Assembly: GCA_022841465.1 (NCBI GenBank)
Contig: JALHRL010000003.1
Span: 27,571-91,570, forward strand
DNA length: 64,000 bases
Direction: 5' to 3'
Origin: Bacteroidia bacterium
GTDB lineage: Bacteria; Bacteroidota; Bacteroidia; B-17B0; Aurantibacillaceae
A program made the position numbers and the translations under genes. Positions 1-7,814 of this stretch are shown here, in pieces (the first letter of the stretch is position 1; each line of letters starts with the position of its first letter). The notes under the pieces are model-generated. The model was not told the origin of the DNA, did not search any database, and saw nothing but the letters and a program-made list of their open reading frames with translations.

Positions 1-106
1 TAAGGCAAAAAAGCAATACGTACATCACTTTAACAGGAAAACCATTTAAAATTTGAGAATCAATTACAAAAGGTGCAGACAATGTTTGTTGTAAAAATTT
101 TTGCAT
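1..106 (-). CDS. N-terminal fragment of an unidentified protein, cut by the window edge
   Basis: An open frame starts with ATG at 106-104 on the minus strand and runs off the window after 35 codons. The visible residues begin MQKFLQQTLSAPFVIDSQ. The peptide is moderately hydrophobic toward its end (VMYVLLFC), which could be the start of a membrane segment or a buried strand. I do not recognise the family. It would be the next gene downstream of the alpha/beta hydrolase on the same strand. The frame is short, so it could still be spurious. Confidence 0.35.
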   Translation of the reverse strand, partial: MQKFLQQTLSAPFVIDSQILNGFPVKVMYVLLFCL

Positions 107-179
107 GAGTTTGAAATTGCCAAAATAAAACAAGAATATTAAACTTTTTCTCTTAAATAGGCTTTTTAATAGACGAATT

Positions 180-947
180 TTAGTCTAAAAAACCCATTAC
201 ATAATCAAAAAACTCCTTTGGTTTCTCGGCGTGTACCCAATGCCCGGCTCCTTCAATGCTTGCAAATTTAACATTACTATACCTATTTTTAAATTCAGCT
301 TCATCATCAGAATTTATGTAATGTGATTTTTCTCCTTTAATTACCAAGCAGGGTAAATCACTTTTAAAATCGGGTACTCCAAAACTAATATTATCGTAAT
401 TTTCTGTTATTACCTTTAAATTAAAACGCCAATCCATTACATTATTAGCTGTGTCTTTCCAATAAATGTTTTTTAATAAAAATTGTTTGGTGCCGTAATC
501 ACTTATGTGAAGATTTAAAACGCCTTCTGCATCTTTTCTGTTTTTTATAAAATCAAAATCAACTGCATGCAACGCTTTTAAAACTTCGTTATGATGCGGA
601 GGGTAAGCTCTTGCGGCAATATCACAAATAATTACTTTAGAAGCTATAGTAGGAAATAAATAATTAAAATACATTACGGTTTTACCACCCATGCTATGGC
701 CCAACAAAATTGGCTTTTGCAGCTGATGCTCCTCTATAAACTCTTTTAAATCTTCGGCCATGTGGTTGTAGCTCCACAAATCGCTGTGCGGCGATAAACC
801 ATGGTTTCTTTGGTCAAGGGTAAAAACCCTAAAACCTTTTTCGGCAAAACCTTTAGCAAGCGTATTCCAATTATCGCTTTGTCCAAATAAACCGTGCAAG
901 ATAATTAATGGTGTTCCTTGTCCGTATTCTCTGTATGCCAACTTCAT
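180..947 (-). CDS. alpha/beta-fold hydrolase (YbfF-like esterase)
   Basis: A 255-residue cytoplasmic alpha/beta hydrolase with no signal peptide. The oxyanion-hole HG lies at residues 18-19. The nucleophile elbow GHSMGG is at 83-88 with Ser85 as the likely catalytic residue, and the C-terminal GAGHWVH supplies a likely catalytic His236. Length and motif order match the YbfF-type esterases that act on short acyl or thioester substrates; the true substrate cannot be read from sequence. The start ATG gives an N-terminus (MKLAYREYGQG) that matches the first strand of the fold. It lies 42 bp downstream of pdxJ on the same strand and is probably co-transcribed with it, although the functions are not obviously linked. 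Confidence 0.85.
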   Translation of the reverse strand: MKLAYREYGQGTPLIILHGLFGQSDNWNTLAKGFAEKGFRVFTLDQRNHGLSPHSDLWSYNHMAEDLKEFIEEHQLQKPILLGHSMGGKTVMYFNYLFPTIASKVIICDIAARAYPPHHNEVLKALHAVDFDFIKNRKDAEGVLNLHISDYGTKQFLLKNIYWKDTANNVMDWRFNLKVITENYDNISFGVPDFKSDLPCLVIKGEKSHYINSDDEAEFKNRYSNVKFASIEGAGHWVHAEKPKEFFDYVMGFLD

Positions 948-989
948 GATTAGTTAATGAGATAATGAGATAATTAGTTGATAAAAATA

Positions 990-1706
990 TTATTTAAGTT
1001 CGCGTAAGTACATTTGCACGGTATTTTCTAAGCCGTAATAAAGTGCGTCACTTATTAAAGCATGTCCTATAGATACTTCTAACAAGTTTGGAATATTTTT
1101 AGCGAAGTATTTTAGGTTTTGCAAACTCAAATCATGCCCTGCGTTTAATCCTAAATTTAATTGGTTTGCCAAACTTGCTGCAGCAACAAAATCTTTAATT
1201 GCCTCTTCTTTATTAGATGAATAGTGATGAGCGTACGATTCGGTATACAATTCAATTCTATCTGTTCCGGTAGCTTTTGCCCCTTCAATCATTTTTAAAT
1301 TTGCATCTACAAATATGGAAGTACGAATGTTGTTTGATTTAAACAACTGAACAATATCCATTAAATACTCTTTGTTTGCAATAGTATCCCAACCATGATC
1401 GGATGTAATTTGTTTGCCAGAATCGGGCACTAAAGTAACTTGTGCGGGTTTAACCTTTAGCACCAAATCAACAAACTTTTGCTCGCGGGGATTTCCTTCA
1501 ATATTAAATTCGGTGGTTAAACCTTCTGCAAGTAAATAAACATCTTTATATTTTATATGCCTTTCATCGGGGCGCGGATGCACCGTAATACCTTGTGCAC
1601 CAAAGCGTTCAATGTCTAAAGCGCACTGCAAAACATTAGGCGTGTTACCACCTCTGGCATTACGTAATGTTGCAATTTTATTAATATTTACACTTAGTTT
1701 GGCCAT
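990..1706 (-). CDS. pdxJ: pyridoxine 5'-phosphate synthase PdxJ
   Basis: PdxJ condenses 1-deoxy-D-xylulose 5-phosphate with 3-amino-2-oxopropyl phosphate to give pyridoxine 5'-phosphate, the last ring-forming step of the DXP-dependent vitamin B6 pathway. The protein has 238 residues, the normal length. Family motifs are all present: the N-terminal LSVNINKIATLRNARG, the HPRPDERHI segment at residues 43-51, Glu70 in FNIEGNP, and the NAGHDL segment with His191. It is cytoplasmic and folds as a TIM barrel. The ATG is followed by a normal PdxJ N-terminus, so the start is secure. No riboswitch-like structure is apparent in the short upstream region. Confidence 0.97.
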   Translation of the reverse strand: MAKLSVNINKIATLRNARGGNTPNVLQCALDIERFGAQGITVHPRPDERHIKYKDVYLLAEGLTTEFNIEGNPREQKFVDLVLKVKPAQVTLVPDSGKQITSDHGWDTIANKEYLMDIVQLFKSNNIRTSIFVDANLKMIEGAKATGTDRIELYTESYAHHYSSNKEEAIKDFVAAASLANQLNLGLNAGHDLSLQNLKYFAKNIPNLLEVSIGHALISDALYYGLENTVQMYLRELK

Positions 1707-1773
1707 ATAAATTTTTATGTAAAATTATGAAAATGTAAGTATCAATTTATAATTTACATTGTTATTTAATTAG

Positions 1774-1781
1774 TAAATTTG
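1774..1781 (+). promoter_or_regulatory. Bacteroidota -7 element upstream of the CBS-domain gene
   Basis: TAAATTTG matches the TAnnTTTG consensus exactly and ends 7 nt before the ATG at 1789. With the usual 4-7 nt from box to transcription start, the mRNA would have almost no leader. No well-placed -33 TTG is visible; the nearest lies only 12 nt upstream. Confidence 0.5.
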
Positions 1782-1788
1782 AATACTT

Positions 1789-2451
1789 ATGCTTGTATCT
1801 GAACTGATAACCGATGAAATTCCTCCGCTTAAAACAACCGATACGGTTGAGTTGGCACTTGACTGGATGGAACAATTTAAAGTTTCGCATTTAGCTGTGG
1901 TGAAAGACAGAGATTTATTAGGAATTGTGAGTGAGAGTGATTTGTTGGATTACGAGCATCCGGAACAAAAGATAAGTGAAATTAAAGTTCCTTTACTTAA
2001 GCCTACCATTAAGTTTAACCAACACACTTACGATTTGGTTAAATTAATGAATAGTTTAAATCTCACCCTTATTCCTGTTTTAGATGAAAATGATAAATAC
2101 AACGGCTGCATAACTTTAAAAGGCATAGTGCAGAATTTAAGTAAAATGACTGCCATTCAAAATCCGGGTGGTGTAATTGTACTTGAATTAAATCAAAACG
2201 ATTATTCTGTTACGCAAATTGGAAATATTATTGAAGGAAATGATGCAAAAATATTAAGTCTTCATGTTTCATCTGTTCCTGATAGTGTAAAAATTGAAGT
2301 AACCATAAAAGTAAACGTAGAAGACATGTCGCGAATAGTGCAAACCTTTAATCGTTATAATTATATTGTTAAAGCAACATTTCATCAAAGTGATTTTGAA
2401 AACGGATTGAAGGATAGATTAAATGAATTCCTCCATTTCCTTAATATTTAA
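1789..2451 (+). CDS. CBS-domain pair protein
   Basis: A 220-residue cytoplasmic protein. Residues about 1-115 form two CBS motifs (MLVSELITDEIPPLKTTDTV, then LLKPTIKFNQHTYDLVKLM), a module that usually binds adenosyl ligands. The remaining 100 residues (VIVLELNQNDYSVTQIGNII and onward) resemble an ACT-like regulatory domain, as in AcuB-type proteins. No enzymatic domain is present, so a regulatory or sensing role is inferred. Its last 29 bases overlap the start of the next gene, which indicates translational coupling to the outer-membrane protein downstream. Confidence 0.8.
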   Translation: MLVSELITDEIPPLKTTDTVELALDWMEQFKVSHLAVVKDRDLLGIVSESDLLDYEHPEQKISEIKVPLLKPTIKFNQHTYDLVKLMNSLNLTLIPVLDENDKYNGCITLKGIVQNLSKMTAIQNPGGVIVLELNQNDYSVTQIGNIIEGNDAKILSLHVSSVPDSVKIEVTIKVNVEDMSRIVQTFNRYNYIVKATFHQSDFENGLKDRLNEFLHFLNI

Positions 2452-3847
2452 ATTAGTTGGTTTACTGTTTTGTTTGCATTCTTTACATATACAATCGCAA
2501 ACAATAGACAGTACTAGACAATATAAAATCCAATCGGTAAAATTAATTGGTAATAAAAAAACCAAGGATAAAATTATTTTAAGAGAGTTGGTAAAAAAAG
2601 AGGGTGATACGCTTACTTTAAAATACCACTACCCCATAAAACTCCGAAGCGAAAACAACATTTTTAATACCCAATTATTTATTTTCGATAGTATAATATC
2701 AACGGTTAATGATAGTAACCGAACCATTGATTACACCATAAAATTAAAAGAACGCTGGTACATTTGGCCCATACCCTTTGTTGATTATTTAGACAGGAAT
2801 ATAAACTCTTGGTGGCAAACAAAAGACTTAAGCAGATTAGCAGTTGGTATGCAAGCTAGTTTTGAAAACTTTAGCGGAGTAAAAGATTTATTATTAATTC
2901 AGTTTAGAGTTGGGTATGCCAATCAAATGGCTATTTACTATCGGCTGCCTTATTTAAATAAAAAACAAACAATAGGTACTTACGTTCAATATGCCTATAA
3001 CGAGTTTAATAAAATTAATTATGCAACACTGCAAAACAAACAACAATTTATTACGGATGAAAATAATCATGTTCGAACCGATAATAGTATAAGAGCAGGA
3101 ATGTTTTACCGCCCTCGCCTATTTCAATACCACACATTAGATATTGGTGCTTATCAAATTAATGTTTCGCCTTTCTTGCGTTCATTTAATCAAAACTATT
3201 TATTAAACTCATCCAACACTCTTTCATTTATTAATATTGCCTACAGAGCTAATTTTGACAATAGAGATAATAAAATATATCCCTTAAGTGGAACCGTTTT
3301 AGATTTGATTATTTCAAAGGATGGGTTTGATATCAGTGAACAATCTCCACTTGATTACGCATCCACATTAATAACCGCCAAGCAGTTTATACCTCTTCAT
3401 AAAAAATTAAATTTTGCAACACTTTGGAGAAGCCGTTTAGTAAATGCCGGAAAAAAAGTACCGTTTATTTACAATCAAGCTTTAGGATATTCAAACTTTA
3501 TAAGGGGTTATGAATACAATGTTATTGATGGCCAGAATTATTTTTTAACTAAAAACAGTATACGGTTTCAATTAATAAAACCAAAGTTTCATGAAGTGCA
3601 TGCGCTAAAAAAAGCACATTCGTTTAGCACCATTCCATTTTACGCATATTTTAATTTGTTTTTTGATGCCGGTTATGTTCAAGAAAAATATTACAGCGAA
3701 AATAATCCTCTTGCAAATGCTTGGCAATACGGTTATGGCGCAGGATTAGATATAATAACCTATTACGATTTTGTAATGCGCCTGGAATATAGTTTTAATA
3801 GAATAAAACAAAGTGGGTTTTTTATTCACTTTGCTTCCGGATTTTAA
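2423..3847 (+). CDS. BamA/TamA-family outer-membrane protein (single POTRA plus beta-barrel)
   Basis: A 474-residue protein with an N-terminal signal peptide (hydrophobic LVGLLFCLHSLHIQSQ, cleavage near residue 26). One POTRA-like segment follows (YKIQSVKLIGNKKTKDKIIL, residues about 33-110), then a surface-antigen beta-barrel rich in alternating aromatic strands. It ends in FIHFASGF, a typical outer-membrane C-terminal signature ending in Phe. It is much shorter than true BamA, which has five POTRAs, so it is probably a TamA-like or accessory Omp85 protein, not the essential assembly factor. The start lies inside the end of the CBS gene (29-nt overlap). The stop overlaps the convergent gene by TTAA. 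Confidence 0.8.
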   Translation: MNSSISLIFKLVGLLFCLHSLHIQSQTIDSTRQYKIQSVKLIGNKKTKDKIILRELVKKEGDTLTLKYHYPIKLRSENNIFNTQLFIFDSIISTVNDSNRTIDYTIKLKERWYIWPIPFVDYLDRNINSWWQTKDLSRLAVGMQASFENFSGVKDLLLIQFRVGYANQMAIYYRLPYLNKKQTIGTYVQYAYNEFNKINYATLQNKQQFITDENNHVRTDNSIRAGMFYRPRLFQYHTLDIGAYQINVSPFLRSFNQNYLLNSSNTLSFINIAYRANFDNRDNKIYPLSGTVLDLIISKDGFDISEQSPLDYASTLITAKQFIPLHKKLNFATLWRSRLVNAGKKVPFIYNQALGYSNFIRGYEYNVIDGQNYFLTKNSIRFQLIKPKFHEVHALKKAHSFSTIPFYAYFNLFFDAGYVQEKYYSENNPLANAWQYGYGAGLDIITYYDFVMRLEYSFNRIKQSGFFIHFASGF

Positions 3848-5052
3848 GAATAAGCGTAGTCACTTAAATAATTAAAACTTTCCGTTAGCTTCCCTTCTTT
3901 ACAAATAGTAGCGCGTTCAATAATTTTATCGGTATCGTTTTCAATTAAGGAGGGCAATGCTCTTTCTGTTAAATCTTTTCCAAAATCATCACTTGCATCA
4001 CGTGGTAATTCACAAGGCAAATTATCTACTGCCATAATACAAATAGTGTCTTTATTAAACGGTAAATCTTCTTTATCGCTTAATATATTGTATCCGTAAA
4101 AAGGTTGTGTAATAGTTGTTGGCCTTATAGTAGTTGGTACAGATCCGTCAATATCGCAAGTAATATCTGCAATAACGCTTATATGAAAATCTTTTTCTTT
4201 TAAATCCGTTTTTTCAAACATACGAGGTGCACGCGGGTCCCAGAAATGCGAGGAAATGTACAAATCAGTAACTTTTGTAAAAGGCTTAAAACGAGAAACA
4301 AAATGTTCAGGATGTTTAAAAAAGTCGTTTAAATCAAAATTATGATCATCCGGTCTCTCCACGTAATCACGCGGATTTAGCTGGCAGTAAACCGGCTCAC
4401 GAAAAGAGGCCATCAAAAATTCTTCAGGTGTTACTTTTCGTATTCTTAAAGCACTTAAAGTTTCTATTACTCCATTTGCTACACGCCCGCCACCGGTTAA
4501 GGCAATTTTAATATTAGGAAGTTTCACTCGCTTTAATTCTTCTTCCATTTCTGCTCTATCTCTGCATAAATGCGCAGGTTTTAATCTGAACAAATCATAT
4601 TTTAAACCGTAACCTAAAATTCCATTATAAGCACCCACAACACCGGCATATCTTCCAAAGCCTATAATTCTGTTATTATTTTTATCGGTTAATGTTTCAT
4701 AATCTATCATCTGAATTTTCTTTTCAATTAAAGCTTTCATTAATTTTTGATTATGAGGTTGCTTTTTTATGGTATGTGAAAAGAAAAAATATTTTTTACC
4801 CGGAATTAATTTATCGGAAGGAACTTCCTTTACCCCCATTAATATATCGCAATCACTTACATCTTCTTTAAGAGGTACACCAAAAGAAGTATATTCATCA
4901 TCGGTATAACAACGTATTTTACTTGGCTGAACGTAAATTTCAACATTCGGATACTTTCTAAGTAAATCTGAACAAATTAAAGGTGTAAGAGGAACTCGTT
5001 TGTCCGGTGGATTTTTCTCTTCGCGTAATACGCCAATTTTAATTTTTTGCAT
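3844..5052 (-). CDS. NAD(P)-dependent dehydrogenase of the alanine/saccharopine dehydrogenase (LYS1-type) family
   Basis: The 402-residue protein begins IKIGVLREEKNPPDKRVPLTP, the characteristic N-terminal fold of alanine dehydrogenase, transhydrogenase and lysine-forming saccharopine dehydrogenase. A dinucleotide-binding region lies near LPNIKIALTGGGRVANGVIE. The segment FGRYAGVVGAYNG and the late DIDGSVPTTIRPTTIT resemble the LYS1 branch more than alanine dehydrogenase. The reaction is therefore probably NAD(P)-dependent and acts on an amino-acid or saccharopine-like substrate; the exact one is uncertain. Cytoplasmic. The gene is convergent with the outer-membrane protein, their stops sharing TTAA, and divergent from the S41 peptidase. 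Confidence 0.75.
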   Translation of the reverse strand: MQKIKIGVLREEKNPPDKRVPLTPLICSDLLRKYPNVEIYVQPSKIRCYTDDEYTSFGVPLKEDVSDCDILMGVKEVPSDKLIPGKKYFFFSHTIKKQPHNQKLMKALIEKKIQMIDYETLTDKNNNRIIGFGRYAGVVGAYNGILGYGLKYDLFRLKPAHLCRDRAEMEEELKRVKLPNIKIALTGGGRVANGVIETLSALRIRKVTPEEFLMASFREPVYCQLNPRDYVERPDDHNFDLNDFFKHPEHFVSRFKPFTKVTDLYISSHFWDPRAPRMFEKTDLKEKDFHISVIADITCDIDGSVPTTIRPTTITQPFYGYNILSDKEDLPFNKDTICIMAVDNLPCELPRDASDDFGKDLTERALPSLIENDTDKIIERATICKEGKLTESFNYLSDYAYS

Positions 5053-5087
5053 ACCTTTATAAATATTCTACAAAGATAACATTTAAC

Positions 5088-6551
5088 TTGATTTTTAAAG
5101 CGAAGCAAATATTAATTACGGCACTTCTTTTTTCCTGTTTAACCAATGGATTCGGACAAAAACCAAACGTTTTAACGCATAAGTATAGTCCGGATAAATT
5201 AAAAGAAGATGCACGAATAATGCGCGATGCCATTTTAAAAATTCATCCGGTAATTGGTATTTACGAAGGCAGAAACCATTATGAAAATTTATTTGAAAAT
5301 TTTATTAATAGTTTAACCGATAGTTTAACGGAAAAGCAATTTAGAATTAAAACAAAACAACTTTTAGAGAAATTACATTGCGGCCATACGGATATTATGT
5401 ATTCAAAAGAATACCAAAAAATATTAAAAAAAACGAAACTAAATTTTCCGAGGTATTATTTATTACCGGTAGAAGATAAGGTTTATGTTTTAGCCGGATT
5501 AAACAGAAAATACGATACCATTTTAAAACAAGGTACAATAATTACTAAAATAAATGGCATTGCAGCCGATTCGTTTTACAGATTTGGACAAAGTGTAATT
5601 ACAATAGACGGAAATATTCAGGAAACAAAAAAACTTTACGGCCAATTAGGTTATAGCGGCTATTACCTTACCATGCTTAACTACCCCGATACTTTGGTAT
5701 ACGAGTATAAGGTAAAAGACAGTTTAAAAACATTGGTTTCGCCCGCTTTAAAAACATTAAATATTCCTGAATACAGTTTAAGAAAAAAACCTGACAGTCT
5801 TCTAATAAAATATAAAAAAGCTAAAATAAATTATCGTTTTTTAGATGATGATAAGAAAACATGTTATATGCACGTAGTTGCTTTTTCGCATAAAAAATTT
5901 GGCAAAGCATATAAAAAAATATTCAAGCAATTAAAAAATAACGGTACTGAAAACTTAATTATTGATTTACGATACAATGGCGGAGGTAGTTTAACCAATA
6001 GTTATGTTTTAAGTAAATATTTATTAAATACTGAAACTACACAAAGTTCGTATACACTTATTAAAAAGTATCCGTATAAAAAATACACAAAAGGAAATGT
6101 AATGTTTAAGTTAACTCGTTTTTTCTTTAAAGTTTACGCCAAAAAAACAAGTATAGGAGATACAGATAAGTACGTAATGAAAATAAAACCTTACAAAAAA
6201 AATCATTACAACAATAAAATTTATGTTTTAATTAACGGGGGAAGTTTTAGTGCCAGTTGTTTAGTTGGTGCTTATTTAAAGGAAACCGGAAGAGCAACCT
6301 TTATAGGGCGAGAAACCGGTGGTACCCTGGAAGGTTGTAATGCGGTTATTACACCTTATTATAAATTACCTAACACCAAAACAAAAGTTAGAGTTCCTAC
6401 GTTTAGATTAATACACGATGTAAACAAAAAAGGTAATACTGGTCGTGGAATTTTACCCGATTACGAAATTAATTATAGCTTTAACGATTTTGTTAAAAAA
6501 AGAGATTTAGAAATGGAAAAGGCGATGGAATTAATTAAAGCTAATAATTAA
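5088..6551 (+). CDS. secreted S41-family (tail-specific-type) serine peptidase
   Basis: A 487-residue protein with a signal peptide (ILITALLFSCLTNGFGQ). The S41 core is recognisable by LIIDLRYNGGGS and by the nucleophile region NGGSFSAS, with Ser388 the likely nucleophile, followed by GRETGG. Between the leader and the core lies a helical N-terminal domain with HCGHTDIMYS, as in many Bacteroidota S41 peptidases. It probably acts in the periplasm or at the surface. The start is TTG: no in-frame ATG or GTG precedes it, and the first internal ATG lies after the leader and would remove it. The stop overlaps the convergent gene by TTAA. Confidence 0.8.
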   Translation: MIFKAKQILITALLFSCLTNGFGQKPNVLTHKYSPDKLKEDARIMRDAILKIHPVIGIYEGRNHYENLFENFINSLTDSLTEKQFRIKTKQLLEKLHCGHTDIMYSKEYQKILKKTKLNFPRYYLLPVEDKVYVLAGLNRKYDTILKQGTIITKINGIAADSFYRFGQSVITIDGNIQETKKLYGQLGYSGYYLTMLNYPDTLVYEYKVKDSLKTLVSPALKTLNIPEYSLRKKPDSLLIKYKKAKINYRFLDDDKKTCYMHVVAFSHKKFGKAYKKIFKQLKNNGTENLIIDLRYNGGGSLTNSYVLSKYLLNTETTQSSYTLIKKYPYKKYTKGNVMFKLTRFFFKVYAKKTSIGDTDKYVMKIKPYKKNHYNNKIYVLINGGSFSASCLVGAYLKETGRATFIGRETGGTLEGCNAVITPYYKLPNTKTKVRVPTFRLIHDVNKKGNTGRGILPDYEINYSFNDFVKKRDLEMEKAMELIKANN

Positions 6552-7069
6552 AGCGGCTCAATTGCATTAATCATTTCGTTTAATTCTTTTTCTACATTTG
6601 GGTCTATAGCCGCAGAACTTTCTTGCCAAGCGTAAATAATATAAAACCTGTCTTCTACTTTTGTTTTTAATTTAATTACTTCAAAAGACTTTTTGTTACT
6701 TTTTGTTTCTGTAAAGTTTGATTTTCGTTTTTCAAAAGAAAAAAATTGATTTCTAACTTTATCGTATTTTTCAACCGGCTCAAAACGTAGGCTCCCCACA
6801 AAGTTTCGTTTTATAGAATCTAAACCATTTACATTGCTTGGGTAAATTACTACATTTAATTTTCCGTTTTTTCCCGTTTTATAAAATGCGGCTCCGGAGC
6901 ATTTGCATAAATTGTTGCCGCTTTCGTCCCACGAAGTTTTTCCACCAAATTCTTCACCGGTCCAGCCGTTTGCCAAGGTGTATTTAATCTTTAATGATTT
7001 AGACTTAATTGTTTGAGCAGATGTTGTACAAGCAATAAAAAACAAGGTGTAAAAAAATAGCTTTGTCAT
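6548..7069 (-). CDS. small exported protein of unknown function
   Basis: A 173-residue protein when started at the ATG at 7069, which gives a clean signal peptide (MTKLFFYTLFFIACTTSAQ). A longer frame upstream to 7186 adds 39 residues without signal character and is less likely. The mature part is polar with a CKCSGAAFY segment near the N-terminus and no family I recognise; it may be a lipocalin- or PsbP-like beta fold, but this is a guess from alternating strands. It is convergent with the S41 peptidase (shared TTAA) and lies upstream of, and divergent from, the tmRNA gene. Confidence 0.65.
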   Translation of the reverse strand: MTKLFFYTLFFIACTTSAQTIKSKSLKIKYTLANGWTGEEFGGKTSWDESGNNLCKCSGAAFYKTGKNGKLNVVIYPSNVNGLDSIKRNFVGSLRFEPVEKYDKVRNQFFSFEKRKSNFTETKSNKKSFEVIKLKTKVEDRFYIIYAWQESSAAIDPNVEKELNEMINAIEPL

Positions 7070-7218
7070 ATTACGAAAGTTTGATTGAGTTAAATATATT
7101 AAAAAATGTGGAAATGCTTGATTTGTTGCGTACCTTTGTTGTGTTCTTTGAAGGAATAGTTTTTGGAGTATTGAGTTTTTAATCATAATTCAACATTCAT
7201 AATTCATCATTCCAAAAT

Positions 7219-7584
7219 GGGTCCGACCGGTTTTGACAGTAAGCGCATTAGTTAGGTAAGCATGTAGAGCGTTGTAAGACGAGCTCTTTAAACTGAACTT
7301 TCAAAACTTTTATTTGGCGAAGAGAATTCTTACGCTATGGCTGCTTAATCTAAGATTAAGTAACCTTTGCTTTCCAGGGAGCTAAACTGCTCTGCGCCTT
7401 GGGTAAAGCATCATAAATGTGTAGTTTGTTTTAGTGATGTTGTTAACTAAAGCAATATTAGCAACTAAGTTGAAGTTTGGTATGAATTAACGCCTGGCTT
7501 CGATCGAAAACCAAGTTAATACTAAACGTGTAGAAAGCTTAATTATTCCTTATTTGGACGAGAGTTCGAATCTCTCCGGATCCA
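7219..7584 (+). ncRNA. ssrA: transfer-messenger RNA (tmRNA)
   Basis: The RNA rescues stalled ribosomes by acting as tRNA-Ala and then as mRNA for a degradation tag. The acceptor stem is visible: GGGTCCG at 7219-7225 pairs with CGGATCC at 7577-7583, with one G-U pair. The T arm GAGAGTTCGAATCTCTC sits just before the 3' strand. The D-like 5' segment GACCGGTTTTGACAG is typical. An internal reading frame encodes the tag at 7316-7348. The 3' CCA is not encoded here (the genome reads ACAG after the stem). A second copy of the 3' end lies 175 bp downstream, indicating past integration into this gene. Confidence 0.95.
7316..7348 (+). other. tmRNA proteolysis-tag reading frame
   Basis: GGC GAA GAG AAT TCT TAC GCT ATG GCT GCT TAA encodes GEENSYAMAA and a stop; with the tRNA-loaded Ala the tag would be (A)GEENSYAMAA. 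The AMAA ending replaces the commoner ALAA and resembles tags known from other Bacteroidota. ClpXP recognition of a terminal AA is expected. Confidence 0.93.
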
Positions 7585-7585
7585 C

Positions 7586-7760
7586 AGAATGCATCAAATG
7601 AAGTCCCGCCAATAGGCGGGACTTTTTTGTTTTAGGAGGAACGTTGAAAATAGTATTTCCAAAAGTGACAACAAAACAAAAAACCGACGCGAAGCGGAGG
7701 ATTTCTGCATTTGCAGCTTTGGAAAGGTAAGATCAGCGGAGCAAATCTCTCCGGATCCAC
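7586..7760. mobile_element. small insertion or remnant bounded by duplicated tmRNA 3' ends
   Basis: The 17-bp sequence AATCTCTCCGGATCCAC, which ends the tmRNA, occurs at 7569-7585 and again at 7744-7760. The second copy continues with CA, so it encodes the 3' CCA, and is followed at once by a strong terminator, as an undisturbed ssrA gene would be. The simplest reading is that an element integrated into the ssrA 3' end, restored the gene with its own copy, and has since shrunk to about 175 bp. No integrase gene is present between the repeats. Confidence 0.6.
7601..7628 (+). terminator. intrinsic terminator of tmRNA
   Basis: AAGTCCCGCC and GGCGGGACTT form a 10-bp perfect stem around AATA, followed by a T tract. 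It lies 16 nt past the tmRNA 3' end, inside the inserted segment. Confidence 0.85.
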
Positions 7761-7761
7761 C

Positions 7762-7801
7762 AATCGCAAATCCGCAATTTATTGCGGATTTGCGATTTTT
7801 T
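7762..7801 (+). terminator. strong hairpin terminator, probably the ancestral tmRNA terminator; may also serve the convergent Fic gene
   Basis: A 16-bp perfect stem (7762-7777 with 7782-7797) around TTTA is followed by TTTTTAT. It directly follows the second copy of the tmRNA 3' end. The AATT-rich ends may let it work in both directions, so it could also end the Fic transcript arriving from the right. Confidence 0.75.
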
Positions 7802-7814
7802 ATTTCAAATAATC

